Notes: a model not told the origin generated them from the sequence alone. Positions 44,236 to 53,651 are shown, counted from the stretch's first letter. The stretch is 64,000 nt of DNA from SZUA-378 sp036652815 (GCA_036652815.1 JAVVVE010000006.1:39092-103091); one strand, 5' to 3'. Numbers and translations: made by a program.

Positions 44236-45207
44236 TCACTGAGTATGGCACATGTCAAACTCTATAGTTGACATAATCAGTTGCATCTTTCCATGAAGTT
44301 CAAAAGAACCATATCGAAAGGGCAAAATAAAATGTCTTCCTTTTATAATCTTCTGTCCATCAATACTGCCTTCGCCTTCTATCACGCTACAAATGAGGAA
44401 CGGATATTCCTGTTGTAAGATAACAGAATCCGTCACTTCAATCTTCCAAACAGTATAATACTTGGATGTAATCAAGCGATTCATACGATTGCTTGGAAGC
44501 TGTGCTGCCGGCCGCAACACATCTTCGATGGGTTTCGATGGTACCGTCATCACATCTAAGCTCTCTTTCACATGAAGTTCTCTCAATTCTCCATTGCTAT
44601 ACCTGTTATAATCATATAGGCGATAGGTAACATCACAATTCTGCTGAATCTCAAATATCATGATACCACCCTTAATCGTATGAATCGTGCCGGAATCTAT
44701 CTGTATGAAATCACCTTTTTTAATCGGAACACTACGTAATAAGTCTGTCCATCTGCTCTCCATTACCATGGTATACAATTCTTCCTGTGATGTGGCATGA
44801 TGACCTACGACCAGTTCTGCGCCCTCTTCACAATCCAAGATATACCAGCATTCTGACTTACCAAAAGGGCCTCCTTCATGCTGCTTCGCATAAAAATCAT
44901 CCGGGTGTACTTGGATACTAAGATCCTCCTTGGCATCCAAAATCTTAACCAACAATGGAAATTGCTCATAGGGCAAATAACCAAACAACTGTGGAGCTTC
45001 TGTCCACAGTTGCGTTAAGGTACTGCCGTCATAAATGCCTCCTGTAATCTTGCAATCACCATTAGAACGTGCACTAATCGCCCAACATTCCCCTGTATGA
45101 TCACTTGGTATCTCATAATGGAACTCCGTCCTTAAACGTTCACCGCCCCATATCATCTCTTTCCATACCGGTTCTACCCATAAAATAGGTGTATCCTGTG
45201 TACCCAT
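44236..45207 (-). CDS. manA: Mannose-6-phosphate isomerase, class I
   Basis: The 323-residue cupin enzyme interconverts mannose-6-phosphate and fructose-6-phosphate. Zinc ligands are visible as Gln and His in SIQVHPDD (near 97-104), Glu in KSECWYIL (near 117) and His in SGTIHTIKGG (near 173). Length matches the short Firmicutes form. A 73-base gap separates it from the chemoreceptor gene upstream. Confidence 0.93.
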   Translation of the reverse strand: MGTQDTPILWVEPVWKEMIWGGERLRTEFHYEIPSDHTGECWAISARSNGDCKITGGIYDGSTLTQLWTEAPQLFGYLPYEQFPLLVKILDAKEDLSIQVHPDDFYAKQHEGGPFGKSECWYILDCEEGAELVVGHHATSQEELYTMVMESRWTDLLRSVPIKKGDFIQIDSGTIHTIKGGIMIFEIQQNCDVTYRLYDYNRYSNGELRELHVKESLDVMTVPSKPIEDVLRPAAQLPSNRMNRLITSKYYTVWKIEVTDSVILQQEYPFLICSVIEGEGSIDGQKIIKGRHFILPFRYGSFELHGKMQLIMSTIEFDMCHTQ

Positions 45208-45280
45208 AAATGATTCCTTCCTTCAAACATGACAAAAAATCTCTGTCTGTAGTATCGGCATTTTTCATCAACAATATTAG

Positions 45281-46756
45281 TTAATGTACTGAGTCTGTCA
45301 ATTCTTGTGTCAAGGTATAGATGCTATCCAGTGATTTAACAAATTCTGCCATTTCCTGTACTGCTTCTTCCGAAATCTTAACTCCCTCTTTGGAAGAGAT
45401 GGTTACGTCTTCACTATCCTGAGAGAGCTGCATAACGCTCTCTGCAATAGTCTCTGTAGCATTTAGAATCCCCTTAATCGTCAAATCCATACCATTAATA
45501 ACATCGGTTAAGTCTCGCACTTCTGTACTGATAATATCAAATTTAGCTTTTGTTGTTGTAATCATCTCGTTCTGTTTGGTAACCGAAGCATTGGAATGCT
45601 CAATGCTGTCCACAGCTCTTTGCACATCTTTAATAAGTTCACTGATAATATCTGTAATCTGATTGGTAGCTTCTTTGGTCTGCTCAGACAACTTACGGAT
45701 TTCATCTGCCACCACTGCAAATCCTTTGCCTGCCTCTCCTGCCCTTGCTGCTTCAATCGATGCATTTAAAGCCAAAAGATTCGTCTGGCTGGAAATACTA
45801 AGAATCGATCCCGCAATGCTCTTCACTGCATCGATTCTGGTCGTCAGCTGTGTAGTCGCATCTGCTGTTACTTTGCTGGCTGTTTCTACATTTAAAGCTT
45901 GCTCTTTAAGGTCTTCCACAACTGCAGAGCCTTCCTCAACATTCTGTATCGCTCTGCCCGAAGCTGCCATCATCTGCTTCGTTTTATTCTCAGCTTCATC
46001 TGTACTCTCCTGGATCGTATAACACATCTGTGCCTGTCCCTGAATCGCAGTTGCACTGTTTTGTGTACTGGTAGCAATGGCCTGGATGGAGGTATAATTG
46101 GCACTTATGCTCGCCTGTAGAGATTCCATGGTATTCTTGGAATCCTCAAAATGCCGCATCAGATCACTGCTGATCGTAATAACCTTGTTGTGAATCAATG
46201 TCTGGTCGTTCGTCGCTTGACCGATTTTCTCTATATTTTCAGTATTGAAATGTATCAATAGTTTTGTGACTACAAGAGAAGTATAGATCATCAATACAAC
46301 AATCATGCCCTGAATCAAAATCGCATCCTGCGTAATCAAATCTGCCTTCATCAAGCGCGTGGTTAGTATTATATTTCCAATGATAATCGTCAGATTACCG
46401 GCTACCAGATATCTCGTATTCAGATAGGTAATCGCTATCATAAGAATCGGAAAAGCATACGCATAGGTCATAGAAGATTTGCCTAACAGCATAATCACAA
46501 AATAGACAATAGCCGCTGAGGTTAAAAATACCGTGGCACAAACTTTAGTATCTTTTTTAAATATAAAAAAACCTGTTGAAACTATAAGTGCTACCATCGC
46601 AGTCAGTGTCTGCACGGCAACATCCAACGGCTTCCCACTCTTTAAAAACTGTGCTCCCGTTGACAAAATAATATAGCCAAGAATAACCACTATCACTGGA
46701 AATATTGCTTTGTTTGCCTTACGGTATTGATCTCCGGTCATTATACTGCTCTTCAT
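45281..46756 (-). CDS. Methyl-accepting chemotaxis protein with multi-helix membrane sensor and no HAMP
   Basis: The 491-residue receptor has about six hydrophobic helices in the first 180 residues with almost no loop outside the membrane. A signalling domain follows with the highly conserved tip LNASIEAARAGEAGKGFAVVADEIRKLSEQ (written as family mark in part, about 325-355). Standard receptors have two helices, a periplasmic ligand domain and a HAMP; all three are absent. It starts 20 bases after the acetyltransferase gene with GGAGGT, in the hydrogenase transcript, so redox or membrane-state sensing is a reasonable guess. Confidence 0.88.
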   Translation of the reverse strand: MKSSIMTGDQYRKANKAIFPVIVVILGYIILSTGAQFLKSGKPLDVAVQTLTAMVALIVSTGFFIFKKDTKVCATVFLTSAAIVYFVIMLLGKSSMTYAYAFPILMIAITYLNTRYLVAGNLTIIIGNIILTTRLMKADLITQDAILIQGMIVVLMIYTSLVVTKLLIHFNTENIEKIGQATNDQTLIHNKVITISSDLMRHFEDSKNTMESLQASISANYTSIQAIATSTQNSATAIQGQAQMCYTIQESTDEAENKTKQMMAASGRAIQNVEEGSAVVEDLKEQALNVETASKVTADATTQLTTRIDAVKSIAGSILSISSQTNLLALNASIEAARAGEAGKGFAVVADEIRKLSEQTKEATNQITDIISELIKDVQRAVDSIEHSNASVTKQNEMITTTKAKFDIISTEVRDLTDVINGMDLTIKGILNATETIAESVMQLSQDSEDVTISSKEGVKISEEAVQEMAEFVKSLDSIYTLTQELTDSVH

Positions 46757-46776
46757 ATGACTAATTACCTCCTTAT

Positions 46777-47610
46777 TTATTGCAAATCAATCCAATAATG
46801 AATCATGCGCTTGTTTTGTTCACACCATTCTCCTACTTCCATAAATCCCAGCTTTCTAATCAGTGCAATGGATGCCTTGTTTTCCGGTCTGATCATACTC
46901 TCCAAATGGTTCAGTTCCAGTTTGACTCTTGCATATTGCATAATTGCCATGCAAACTTCATACGCAAATCCTTGTCTCTGGTAAGCTTTGCCAATCATAT
47001 ACCCCAGTTCAAACTGTTCAATTCCGGCACGTCCTATGATTGTACCGGACTGCTTCTCAATCACAAGCCACATTCCATATTCATAGAATCCATAGATATG
47101 TTCCATGTATTGTTTTGTATATTCCGTTTCTTTTGTTATTTCATACAGATCTTCCATATATTCAGTGATAGATGCATCTTGATATAATCTATAGAGTTCT
47201 GCAACATCCGAAATGGCGATTTCTCTAATGATACAACGTTTTGTTGTAAGAATCGTCCACGGGATACCTTTATAACGCTGATACACCTGTAAGAGATACT
47301 CATAATTCACAGCATCCATATCCGTAACTGCATAACGAACAGTGCCATAATCCTGCTGTTCGTAGTTTGTATCTAAAAGTGCAATGACCGGAATCTGTTT
47401 TTCTTTTAGTTGTTTACATAGGATTGCAGATTCTGCGATACAGAGGATTCCATCTATTTTCTCTAATTGATTCAATTCCACTGCCTGCAAGGAGTCGGAG
47501 AATGGCCACAGAATCTGCTGTATCTCAATGTGGTGCGCATGCAGCTCCTGAATAAGTGCATCGATTGGGTGCTCTTTCATCGTGTAGCACAAGACTGTTT
47601 GCAGCTTCAT
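46777..47610 (-). CDS. Two-domain GNAT acetyltransferase
   Basis: The 277-residue product has a C-terminal GNAT domain (about 125-277: CIIREIAISDVAELYRLYQD, GTIIGRAGIEQFELGYMIGKAYQRQGFAYEVC in part, and LNHLESMIRPENKASIALIRKLGF), the RimJ-like acetyl-CoA fold. The first 120 residues form an alpha/beta segment of unknown family that resembles a receiver or HAD-like Rossmann fold. The ATG shares one base with the hydA stop (TAATG), so translation is coupled to the hydrogenase. The target is unknown; a role in modifying a protein or small thiol linked to the hydrogenase is speculation. Confidence 0.82.
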   Translation of the reverse strand: MKLQTVLCYTMKEHPIDALIQELHAHHIEIQQILWPFSDSLQAVELNQLEKIDGILCIAESAILCKQLKEKQIPVIALLDTNYEQQDYGTVRYAVTDMDAVNYEYLLQVYQRYKGIPWTILTTKRCIIREIAISDVAELYRLYQDASITEYMEDLYEITKETEYTKQYMEHIYGFYEYGMWLVIEKQSGTIIGRAGIEQFELGYMIGKAYQRQGFAYEVCMAIMQYARVKLELNHLESMIRPENKASIALIRKLGFMEVGEWCEQNKRMIHYWIDLQ

Positions 47611-49307
47611 TACTCTTTATAATGTACATGAAGTAACTCATGTGCTCGTGTCTCAAGCATCCCACCATGGTACAGATTATGCACTACCGGGTTCTCTTCA
47701 CTTCTTTTAACCAGAGAAGATTTGTCTGCTTTATAAAGACCTGCAATACGCTCTTTTTTCTCTGCTTTATGGCTGAATGGTTGTCCGGCTCCTGCAATAC
47801 AGCCATAAGGGCATGCCATAACCTCGACAAAATCAAAGTGTTCTTCTCCACTCTCAATCTGTTCGATTAAAGTCTCTGCATTTCCAAGACCACTAACGAC
47901 TGCGATTCTAACCAGTCGCTCTCCTAATGGAATCTCAGCCACTTTAATCCCATCCATACCTCTAATACCTGAAAACTCGATATCTTTTAATGTTTGTGAA
48001 GTTTTATCTGCTACTATTTTACGTAAAGCCGCCTCTGTTACACCACCCGTAACACCGAATACGACACCCGCACCGGTAGAAATGGAAAATGGCATATCAG
48101 GTGCTTCCGGTTCTATCTCATTAAACTGGATCCCGCTCTCTTTCATCATCTTGGCAAGTTCACTGGTTGTTAATACATAATCCACATCAGGAACCCCATT
48201 GCGTTTAAATTCTTCTCTGGCTGCTTCAAACTTCTTAGCTGCACAAGGCATAATCGCAACAGATACTGTGGTCTTCTCTTCCTCTTGTGATGCCTCTTTA
48301 TAGTATTCTTTTAAGACGGCACCAAACATCTCCATCGGTGACTTACAGGTAGATACATAAGGCATCAGTTCTTTATGCTTAGTCTCTACGTATCGAACCC
48401 ACGCCGGACAGCAGGAGGTGAAAAGTGGGTAACGACGATCTTTTTCTTCTAACGTATGCACCAGTTCCTCTGCTTCTTCCATAATCGTCAAGTCTGCACC
48501 TAAACAAGTATCATACACTGCGTCAAAGCCAAGCATCCGAATCGCCATAAATATCTTACCTATGGTATTCTTGCCGGCCGGCAGTCCAAATACTTCTCCC
48601 AACGCTACTCTGACTGCAGGTGCCACCTGTACAACGACTCTCGTCTTAGAATCATAGATAGCTTCCCATACTTTATCCACATTACTTTTCACGGTAATCG
48701 CTGCCGTAGGGCATACTGCAGCACATTGTCCACAATTAACACAATCCGTATCTACTAGCTTGCGGTTAAATGCCGGTGTAACGACCATATCCGATCCTCT
48801 ATAAGCAAAATCAATCGCTCCGACCTGTTGTGTCTCATTACACATCCTGACACAATCTCCGCAGAGAATGCATTTACTCGGATCTCTTACGATAGAAACT
48901 GAAGAGTCATCTATGATCTGATCATCATGGGTATTCTTAAAACGTATGGTATCCAGTCCAAATCTGGCTGCCAATTGCTGTAGTCTACATTTTTGGTTCT
49001 TTTCGCAGACTGTACAATCTCTGCAATGAGTAGCCAGTAATAATTCCAGAATCATCTTACGATGATGACGTAATTTGGGTGTATTGGTGCGAATCTTCAT
49101 CTTATCTTTCGGTGGAGTAGAACAAGATGCCAGGATACCGCCCCGTTCATCCTCTACCACACACATTCTGCAGGCTCCATAGATAGACAAATCAGAATAA
49201 TAACAGAGTGTTGGAACATGGATTCCAACTTTCTGTATTACTTGAAGAATATTTTTCTCTTCGTCAAAGTCTGCACGGATGCCATCTATTATCATATATT
49301 TTGACAT
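47610..49307 (-). CDS. hydA: [FeFe]-hydrogenase catalytic subunit HydA
   Basis: The 565-residue enzyme makes or uses H2 and is the catalytic subunit of a bifurcating complex. Domains in order: [2Fe-2S] (Cys in LCYYSDLSIYGACRMC, 35-49), His/Cys [4Fe-4S] (HCRDCTVCEKNQKC, 94-107), two [4Fe-4S] clusters (CILCGDCVRMC; CVNCGQCAAVC), then the H-cluster domain. The H-cluster motifs are TSCCPAW (298-304), MPCAAKKFE (353-361) and ACPYGCIAGAGQ (498-509). The third differs from the usual ACPGGCxxGGGQ while keeping its cysteines. The start at 49307 has GGGGGAG upstream; a longer frame overlaps hydB. It follows hydC and hydB. Confidence 0.95.
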   Translation of the reverse strand: MSKYMIIDGIRADFDEEKNILQVIQKVGIHVPTLCYYSDLSIYGACRMCVVEDERGGILASCSTPPKDKMKIRTNTPKLRHHRKMILELLLATHCRDCTVCEKNQKCRLQQLAARFGLDTIRFKNTHDDQIIDDSSVSIVRDPSKCILCGDCVRMCNETQQVGAIDFAYRGSDMVVTPAFNRKLVDTDCVNCGQCAAVCPTAAITVKSNVDKVWEAIYDSKTRVVVQVAPAVRVALGEVFGLPAGKNTIGKIFMAIRMLGFDAVYDTCLGADLTIMEEAEELVHTLEEKDRRYPLFTSCCPAWVRYVETKHKELMPYVSTCKSPMEMFGAVLKEYYKEASQEEEKTTVSVAIMPCAAKKFEAAREEFKRNGVPDVDYVLTTSELAKMMKESGIQFNEIEPEAPDMPFSISTGAGVVFGVTGGVTEAALRKIVADKTSQTLKDIEFSGIRGMDGIKVAEIPLGERLVRIAVVSGLGNAETLIEQIESGEEHFDFVEVMACPYGCIAGAGQPFSHKAEKKERIAGLYKADKSSLVKRSEENPVVHNLYHGGMLETRAHELLHVHYKE

Positions 49308-49320
49308 ACTTAATCTCCCC

Positions 49321-51207
49321 CTATCTCTCTTCGATGGCATTGAAAGGGCAGCCTGCTTTACATGCTCCACACTTAATGCATTTATTGATATCTATCGTAT
49401 GCGGTTCTTTCACTGTTCCTGTAATCGCTCCTACCGGACACATTCTGGCACATTTGGTACAGCCTTTACATACTTCCGGATTAATCTCGTAATGAACCAG
49501 TGCCTTGCATTGACCTGCCGGGCACTTTTTATCTACCACATGCGCGATATATTCGTCTCTAAAATATTTTAAGGTACTGATAACCGGCGATGCCGCTGTC
49601 TTACCAAGTCCACATAGTGCGGTATCTGAAATGGTCTGTGCCAATTCTTCCAGCATATCAATATGTTCCATCGTTCCTCGACCTTCTGTTATATCGGTCA
49701 GTAACTCGAGCATACGTTTTGTTCCTTCACGGCAGGGAACACATTTACCACAAGATTCATTCTGTGTGAACTTCATAAAGAAACGTGCCACTTCAACCAT
49801 GCAGCTCTTATCATTCATCACAACCAATCCACCGGAACCTATCATTGCTCCTGCTTTTTTCAAAGAATCAAAGTCTAATTTCATATCCAGATGATCCTCT
49901 GTGGCACTGATGCACAAACAACCTCCGGAAGGTCCTCCAATCTGAACTGCTTTAAACTTTCCTCCTTTTACGCCACCACCGATATCAAAGATAACTTCTC
50001 GTAGCGTAGTGCCCATAGGGACTTCTATCAAACCGGTATTACATACATTACCGGTTAAAGCAAACGCTTTGGTTCCATGATTATTGGTAGGTCCCATCGT
50101 CCGATACCACTCAGCACCTTTGTTGATAATCGGCGGTACATTGCAAAACGTCTCCACGTTATTCAGTACGGTCGGTTTCTCAAAAAGACCTTTTTCTACT
50201 GTTCTTGGCGGTTTCACACGTGGCATGCCACGGTTTCCTTCTATAGAAGAAGTCAGCGCACTACCCTCTCCGCATACAAAAGCTCCGGCTCCCTGACTAA
50301 TCGTAATTTCAAAGTCAAATCCTGAGCCCAAAATATTCTTGCCCAGCAGACCTTTTGCCATGGCTTTATCTATCGCCGTTTGCAATCTGACAACGGCAAG
50401 TGGATATTCTGCCCGCACATAGATATAACCCTGATGTGCTCCGGTTGCGATACCTGCTATCATCATGCCTTCTATGACTCGATGTGGTTCCCCCTCCATC
50501 ATAGAACGATCCATAAATGCACCCGGATCTCCTTCGTCTCCATTACACACAATATATTTTTCTGTCTCTGTTTGCCGTAATACCTGTTCCCACTTCTTAC
50601 CTGCCGGGAATCCACCGCCACCACGTCCCCTTAGACACGCTTCTGTTACTTCCTGTACGATCTGCTCCGGTGTCATATCAAATAGCGCCTTGGCAACTGC
50701 ACTATAACCGCCTACCGCTATGTATTCTTTGATAGACTCTGCATTGATGTGTCCGCAGTGCTCCAATGCTACTCGCGTCTGCTGTTTATAGAAAGGGATC
50801 TCATCCTGTTTCTGATACGACTTCAAGGTCTGGTCATGATATACCAGATGATCCACTACCTCATCTCCGATGATACTCTTCTCCAGTATTTCTTCACAAT
50901 CTTCTAAGCGCACTTTAATATACAACCAACCCATAGGCTGGATGCGCAGTAATGGTCCCATCTCACAAAATCCATGGCATCCGCTCTTTTTTAGTCCTAC
51001 GGTATCATGTGGTTCTTTCTCTAATACCAAAGAGCATTCTATATGGCGTTCTTCCATTAACTCTTTTAGACGTGCATAAATATCCAGAGAACCGCTTGCA
51101 ACACAGCCGGTTCCGGCACAGATGAGGATCTGTTTGCGTTGGCTGTCTAAGGACTGCTTATATTTTCCCTGCATAAGGGTCAATTCATCTCGGTTATTAA
51201 TTCTCAT
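49321..51207 (-). CDS. hydB: NADH-binding subunit of bifurcating hydrogenase (NuoF-like HydB)
   Basis: The 628-residue flavoprotein has an N-terminal thioredoxin-like [2Fe-2S] domain (CAGTGCVASGS near 31-41 and CHGFCEMGP), the FMN/NADH site (GRGGGGFPAGKKWE near 195-208), the [4Fe-4S] site SCGKCVPCREGTKRM (near 480), and a C-terminal two-cluster ferredoxin (CKGCTKCARMCP, CIKCGACKAGCP). This makeup is that of HydB in the NADH- and ferredoxin-linked trimeric hydrogenase. It overlaps the end of hydC by 11 bases and has a GGAGGA site. Confidence 0.95.
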   Translation of the reverse strand: MRINNRDELTLMQGKYKQSLDSQRKQILICAGTGCVASGSLDIYARLKELMEERHIECSLVLEKEPHDTVGLKKSGCHGFCEMGPLLRIQPMGWLYIKVRLEDCEEILEKSIIGDEVVDHLVYHDQTLKSYQKQDEIPFYKQQTRVALEHCGHINAESIKEYIAVGGYSAVAKALFDMTPEQIVQEVTEACLRGRGGGGFPAGKKWEQVLRQTETEKYIVCNGDEGDPGAFMDRSMMEGEPHRVIEGMMIAGIATGAHQGYIYVRAEYPLAVVRLQTAIDKAMAKGLLGKNILGSGFDFEITISQGAGAFVCGEGSALTSSIEGNRGMPRVKPPRTVEKGLFEKPTVLNNVETFCNVPPIINKGAEWYRTMGPTNNHGTKAFALTGNVCNTGLIEVPMGTTLREVIFDIGGGVKGGKFKAVQIGGPSGGCLCISATEDHLDMKLDFDSLKKAGAMIGSGGLVVMNDKSCMVEVARFFMKFTQNESCGKCVPCREGTKRMLELLTDITEGRGTMEHIDMLEELAQTISDTALCGLGKTAASPVISTLKYFRDEYIAHVVDKKCPAGQCKALVHYEINPEVCKGCTKCARMCPVGAITGTVKEPHTIDINKCIKCGACKAGCPFNAIEER

Positions 51208-51697
51208 CTGCCGCTTCCTCCTTCAACTGTAAGATCAGATCTCTTGCTTTTTCCGGTGTCATAGCAGGATGTACTTTATCATTTACCGTACACACCGGTG
51301 CTAGTCCACAAGCGCCCAGACAAGAGACTGTTTCCAATGTGAACAGCATATCGTCTGTATTGTGCTTTGTCTCGGATAACCCCAGTTTACTTCTGAACTC
51401 TTCCAAAATCGGAACGGATTTTCTCACATGGCAAGCTGTGCCATCACATACTTTGATGACATACTTTCCTTTTGGCTCCAGTGAAAAATTCTCATAAAAT
51501 GTAGCAACTCCATAAATCTTGGCTTCACTCAATTTCAATTTCTTTGCAATATAACGTAATGCTTCTTCCGGCAAATAACGGTATTTCTTCTGAACATCCT
51601 GCATTACCGCAATCACAGAAGTGGCGGCATAATTATGTGCCTGTAATATGTCGTCCAGTTCCTTTATCTCTTTTTGCATCTCTTCCTGTGTCAGCAT
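51197..51697 (-). CDS. hydC: [2Fe-2S] subunit of bifurcating hydrogenase (NuoE-like HydC)
   Basis: This 166-residue thioredoxin-fold ferredoxin has the four cluster cysteines in CDGTACHVRKS and SCLGACGLAP. It passes electrons between HydB and HydA. The start at 51697 has AAAGGAAG about 7 bases upstream. A longer frame to 51778 lacks a site and begins with a non-family sequence. It heads hydC-hydB-hydA and probably the genes down to uppP. Confidence 0.94.
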   Translation of the reverse strand: MLTQEEMQKEIKELDDILQAHNYAATSVIAVMQDVQKKYRYLPEEALRYIAKKLKLSEAKIYGVATFYENFSLEPKGKYVIKVCDGTACHVRKSVPILEEFRSKLGLSETKHNTDDMLFTLETVSCLGACGLAPVCTVNDKVHPAMTPEKARDLILQLKEEAADEN

Positions 51698-51776
51698 AGA
51701 TATCTTCCTTTCTGATTCCTTGTATTTATCGCATAATAAGCCTCGACAATCTATCGACATTTTAACATAAAGTAAC

Positions 51777-51814
51777 AAAAAAGGATAGATGTAAATACAT
51801 ACATCTATCCTTTT
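51777..51814 (-). terminator. Intrinsic terminator after the DEAD-box helicase gene
   Basis: A 15-bp stem with a short loop followed by a 6-base T run on the minus strand, 22 bases after the helicase stop and just ahead of hydC. Confidence 0.88.
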
Positions 51815-51835
51815 CTCTTACAATAAACAAAAGAA

Positions 51836-53416
51836 TTATTTGCGATTAGCAGGTTCTATATTGATTTTTTTTCCTTTAATCTTTACATTCTTCATTGCAT
51901 TCATGACATTGCCTGCCACATCAACCGGTACTTCTACAAAGGTATATTGGTCAAACATGTTAATGGAACCTACCAGTTTGCCCGGGATCCCTGATTCTCC
52001 TGCAATTGCGCCTAAGATATTCCCCGGTGTAACTTTTTGGCTTTTCCCTATATTAATGAAGAGGCGAACCATCCCATTCTCTGCTCCGGTATCACCAAAA
52101 TCTGCATTCTGTTGTTGTTCTGTATCGATTTCTTTGGTATTGAGATGCATCTTAAGGAATGCTGCAGCTACATCCATCGCTGTATAATCTTCATCGTTAA
52201 TCTTCTTTTCCAGCATAGCAATCATTGATGTCAGATCTTCCTCCGCAATCACTTGTCCTATCTCATGGAAGAGATTATCTGTTCTGGTCTGGGTCACGTC
52301 GTTCAGAGACGGAACCGGTTTCGCAACAATTTTAGTCTTACAATAACGCTCAATATCTTTTAATTTATAAACTTCTTTTCCCCTGATAAAGGTAAATGCC
52401 AGACCGGTCTTACCGGCACGTCCTGTTCTGCCGATACGATGTACATAGTACTCGTCATCCTGTGGCAAATCATAATTAAATACAATATCTATATTATCTA
52501 CATCGATTCCTCGTGCTGCAACATCCGTTGCAACCAAGATCTCTGTCTTACCTTTTCGAAAGCTCTCCATGACACGATCTCGCTGCTGTTGTTTCAGATC
52601 GCCATGCAGTCCTTCTGCAAAATATCCTCTGCCTTGAAGGTCTGCTGTTAATTCATCTACTTTTTTCTTGGTATTGCAGAAAATAACCGATAACTTCGGA
52701 TTATAAATATCAATCAATCTGGACAGGACTTCATCTTTGTTGCCCGGTCTTACTTCAAAATAGTATTGCTCAATATTCTTAACAGTCAGATCTTTCTTTA
52801 CCATGCGGATGATCTCAGAATTCTTCTGAAATCTTCTGGCAATGTCCATAATCGGCTGTGGCATCGTAGCTGAGAAAAGAACGGTTTGTCTACCTTCCGG
52901 TGTGTCTGCCAGGATAGTCTCTATATCTTCACGGAATCCCATGTTAAGCATTTCGTCTGCTTCATCCAATACGACGGTATGAATCTCACTGAATTTAACA
53001 GTTTTTCTTCTCATATGATCCATAACACGGCCGGGCGTCCCGATGATAACCTGTACACCTGCTTTTAAGGAACGAATCTGCTTTGTAATATCCTGTCCGC
53101 CATATACGGGAAGGATCTTCACATCATGCATATATTTACTGAGTTTACGCACTTCTTCCGCTACCTGAATCGCTAATTCTCTGGTAGGACACAGGATAAT
53201 AGCCTGTGGTTTCTTAATAGAAGTATCTATCTTCTCCAAGAGTGGAATCGCAAATGCAGCCGTCTTTCCGGTACCTGTCTGTGCCTGTCCTACGATATCT
53301 TTACCCGCTAGCATTGCCGGAATTGCTCGTTCCTGTATTGGTGTTGCCTCTTCAAATCCCATATCCGTGATTCCACGCATTAATTTACTGTTTACTTCTA
53401 ATTCATCAAATTTCAA
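51836..53416 (-). CDS. DEAD-box RNA helicase with DbpA-type RNA-binding domain (CshA/DeaD-like)
   Basis: The 526-residue helicase unwinds RNA in ribosome assembly and decay, often at low temperature. Motifs are the Q-motif (FEEATPIQERAIP, 21-33), AQTGTGKT (45-52), PTRELAIQ, VLDEADEML, SATMP, and HRIGRTGR, with a C-terminal DbpA-type domain (about 450-526). The best start is TTG at 53416 with AGGTGAG 5 bases upstream and the family N-terminus KFDELEVNSKL. A further in-frame extension to 53503 runs through a leader hairpin and is not credible. A strong promoter and a terminator-like hairpin lie upstream. Confidence 0.92.
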   Translation of the reverse strand: MKFDELEVNSKLMRGITDMGFEEATPIQERAIPAMLAGKDIVGQAQTGTGKTAAFAIPLLEKIDTSIKKPQAIILCPTRELAIQVAEEVRKLSKYMHDVKILPVYGGQDITKQIRSLKAGVQVIIGTPGRVMDHMRRKTVKFSEIHTVVLDEADEMLNMGFREDIETILADTPEGRQTVLFSATMPQPIMDIARRFQKNSEIIRMVKKDLTVKNIEQYYFEVRPGNKDEVLSRLIDIYNPKLSVIFCNTKKKVDELTADLQGRGYFAEGLHGDLKQQQRDRVMESFRKGKTEILVATDVAARGIDVDNIDIVFNYDLPQDDEYYVHRIGRTGRAGKTGLAFTFIRGKEVYKLKDIERYCKTKIVAKPVPSLNDVTQTRTDNLFHEIGQVIAEEDLTSMIAMLEKKINDEDYTAMDVAAAFLKMHLNTKEIDTEQQQNADFGDTGAENGMVRLFINIGKSQKVTPGNILGAIAGESGIPGKLVGSINMFDQYTFVEVPVDVAGNVMNAMKNVKIKGKKINIEPANRK

Positions 53417-53455
53417 AATCTCACCTGTTACCTTTCTCAATAACAACATAACAAC

Positions 53456-53512
53456 AAAAAAAGCTTTAGCTGAAAGAAAACGGCAACTACGTAGCCCTTT
53501 CAAGACTAAAGC
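53456..53512 (-). terminator. Promoter-proximal terminator-like hairpin in the helicase leader
   Basis: On the minus strand a long stem (outer GCTTTAG/CTAAAGC, inner CTTGAAAG/CTTTCAG with one bulge, and a GGC/GCC apex) spans 53463-53512. Seven Ts follow (53456-53462). It starts about 10 bases after the predicted transcription start and ends about 40 bases before the TTG start, so it would attenuate helicase expression unless overridden. Confidence 0.7.
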
Positions 53513-53529
53513 GTGTTTACAATATTTTT

Positions 53530-53558
53530 ACTCTAGCAGATACGGCATCTGCTGTCAA
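53530..53558 (-). promoter_or_regulatory. Helicase promoter with a dyad operator between -35 and -10
   Basis: Minus strand TTGACA (53553-53558), 17-base spacer, TAGAGT (53530-53535). The spacer is a perfect dyad, GCAGAT-N5-ATCTGC, extendable by one base pair on each side (about 53535-53553), which suits a repressor. Confidence 0.75.
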
Positions 53559-53585
53559 GCGTTTTTTGGGGAAAATAAAATGAGG

Positions 53586-53614
53586 TTTCCAATTTGTTAA
53601 AAGCATACTATAAT
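53586..53614 (+). promoter_or_regulatory. Promoter for the MBOAT-DHHW pair
   Basis: TTTCCA (53586-53591), 17-base spacer, TATAAT (53609-53614). The -35 is weak. The element overlaps an apparent upstream ATG (53613), which is one reason for choosing the start at 53652. It is divergent from the helicase promoter. Confidence 0.55.
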
Positions 53615-53651
53615 GGAAACAATCCTATCATACAGAAAGCGAGTCCTCCCT

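Noticed and set aside
45208..45280. Possible sigma-28 promoter before manA (CCGATAC on minus at about 45260)
   Set aside because: The -10 is good but the nearest -35-like TAAT gives a 17-base spacer and poor match; manA is not a motility gene.
53417..53503. N-terminal extension of the DEAD-box helicase
   Set aside because: It runs through the leader hairpin and its T run; the TTG at 53416 has a proper site and the family N-terminus.
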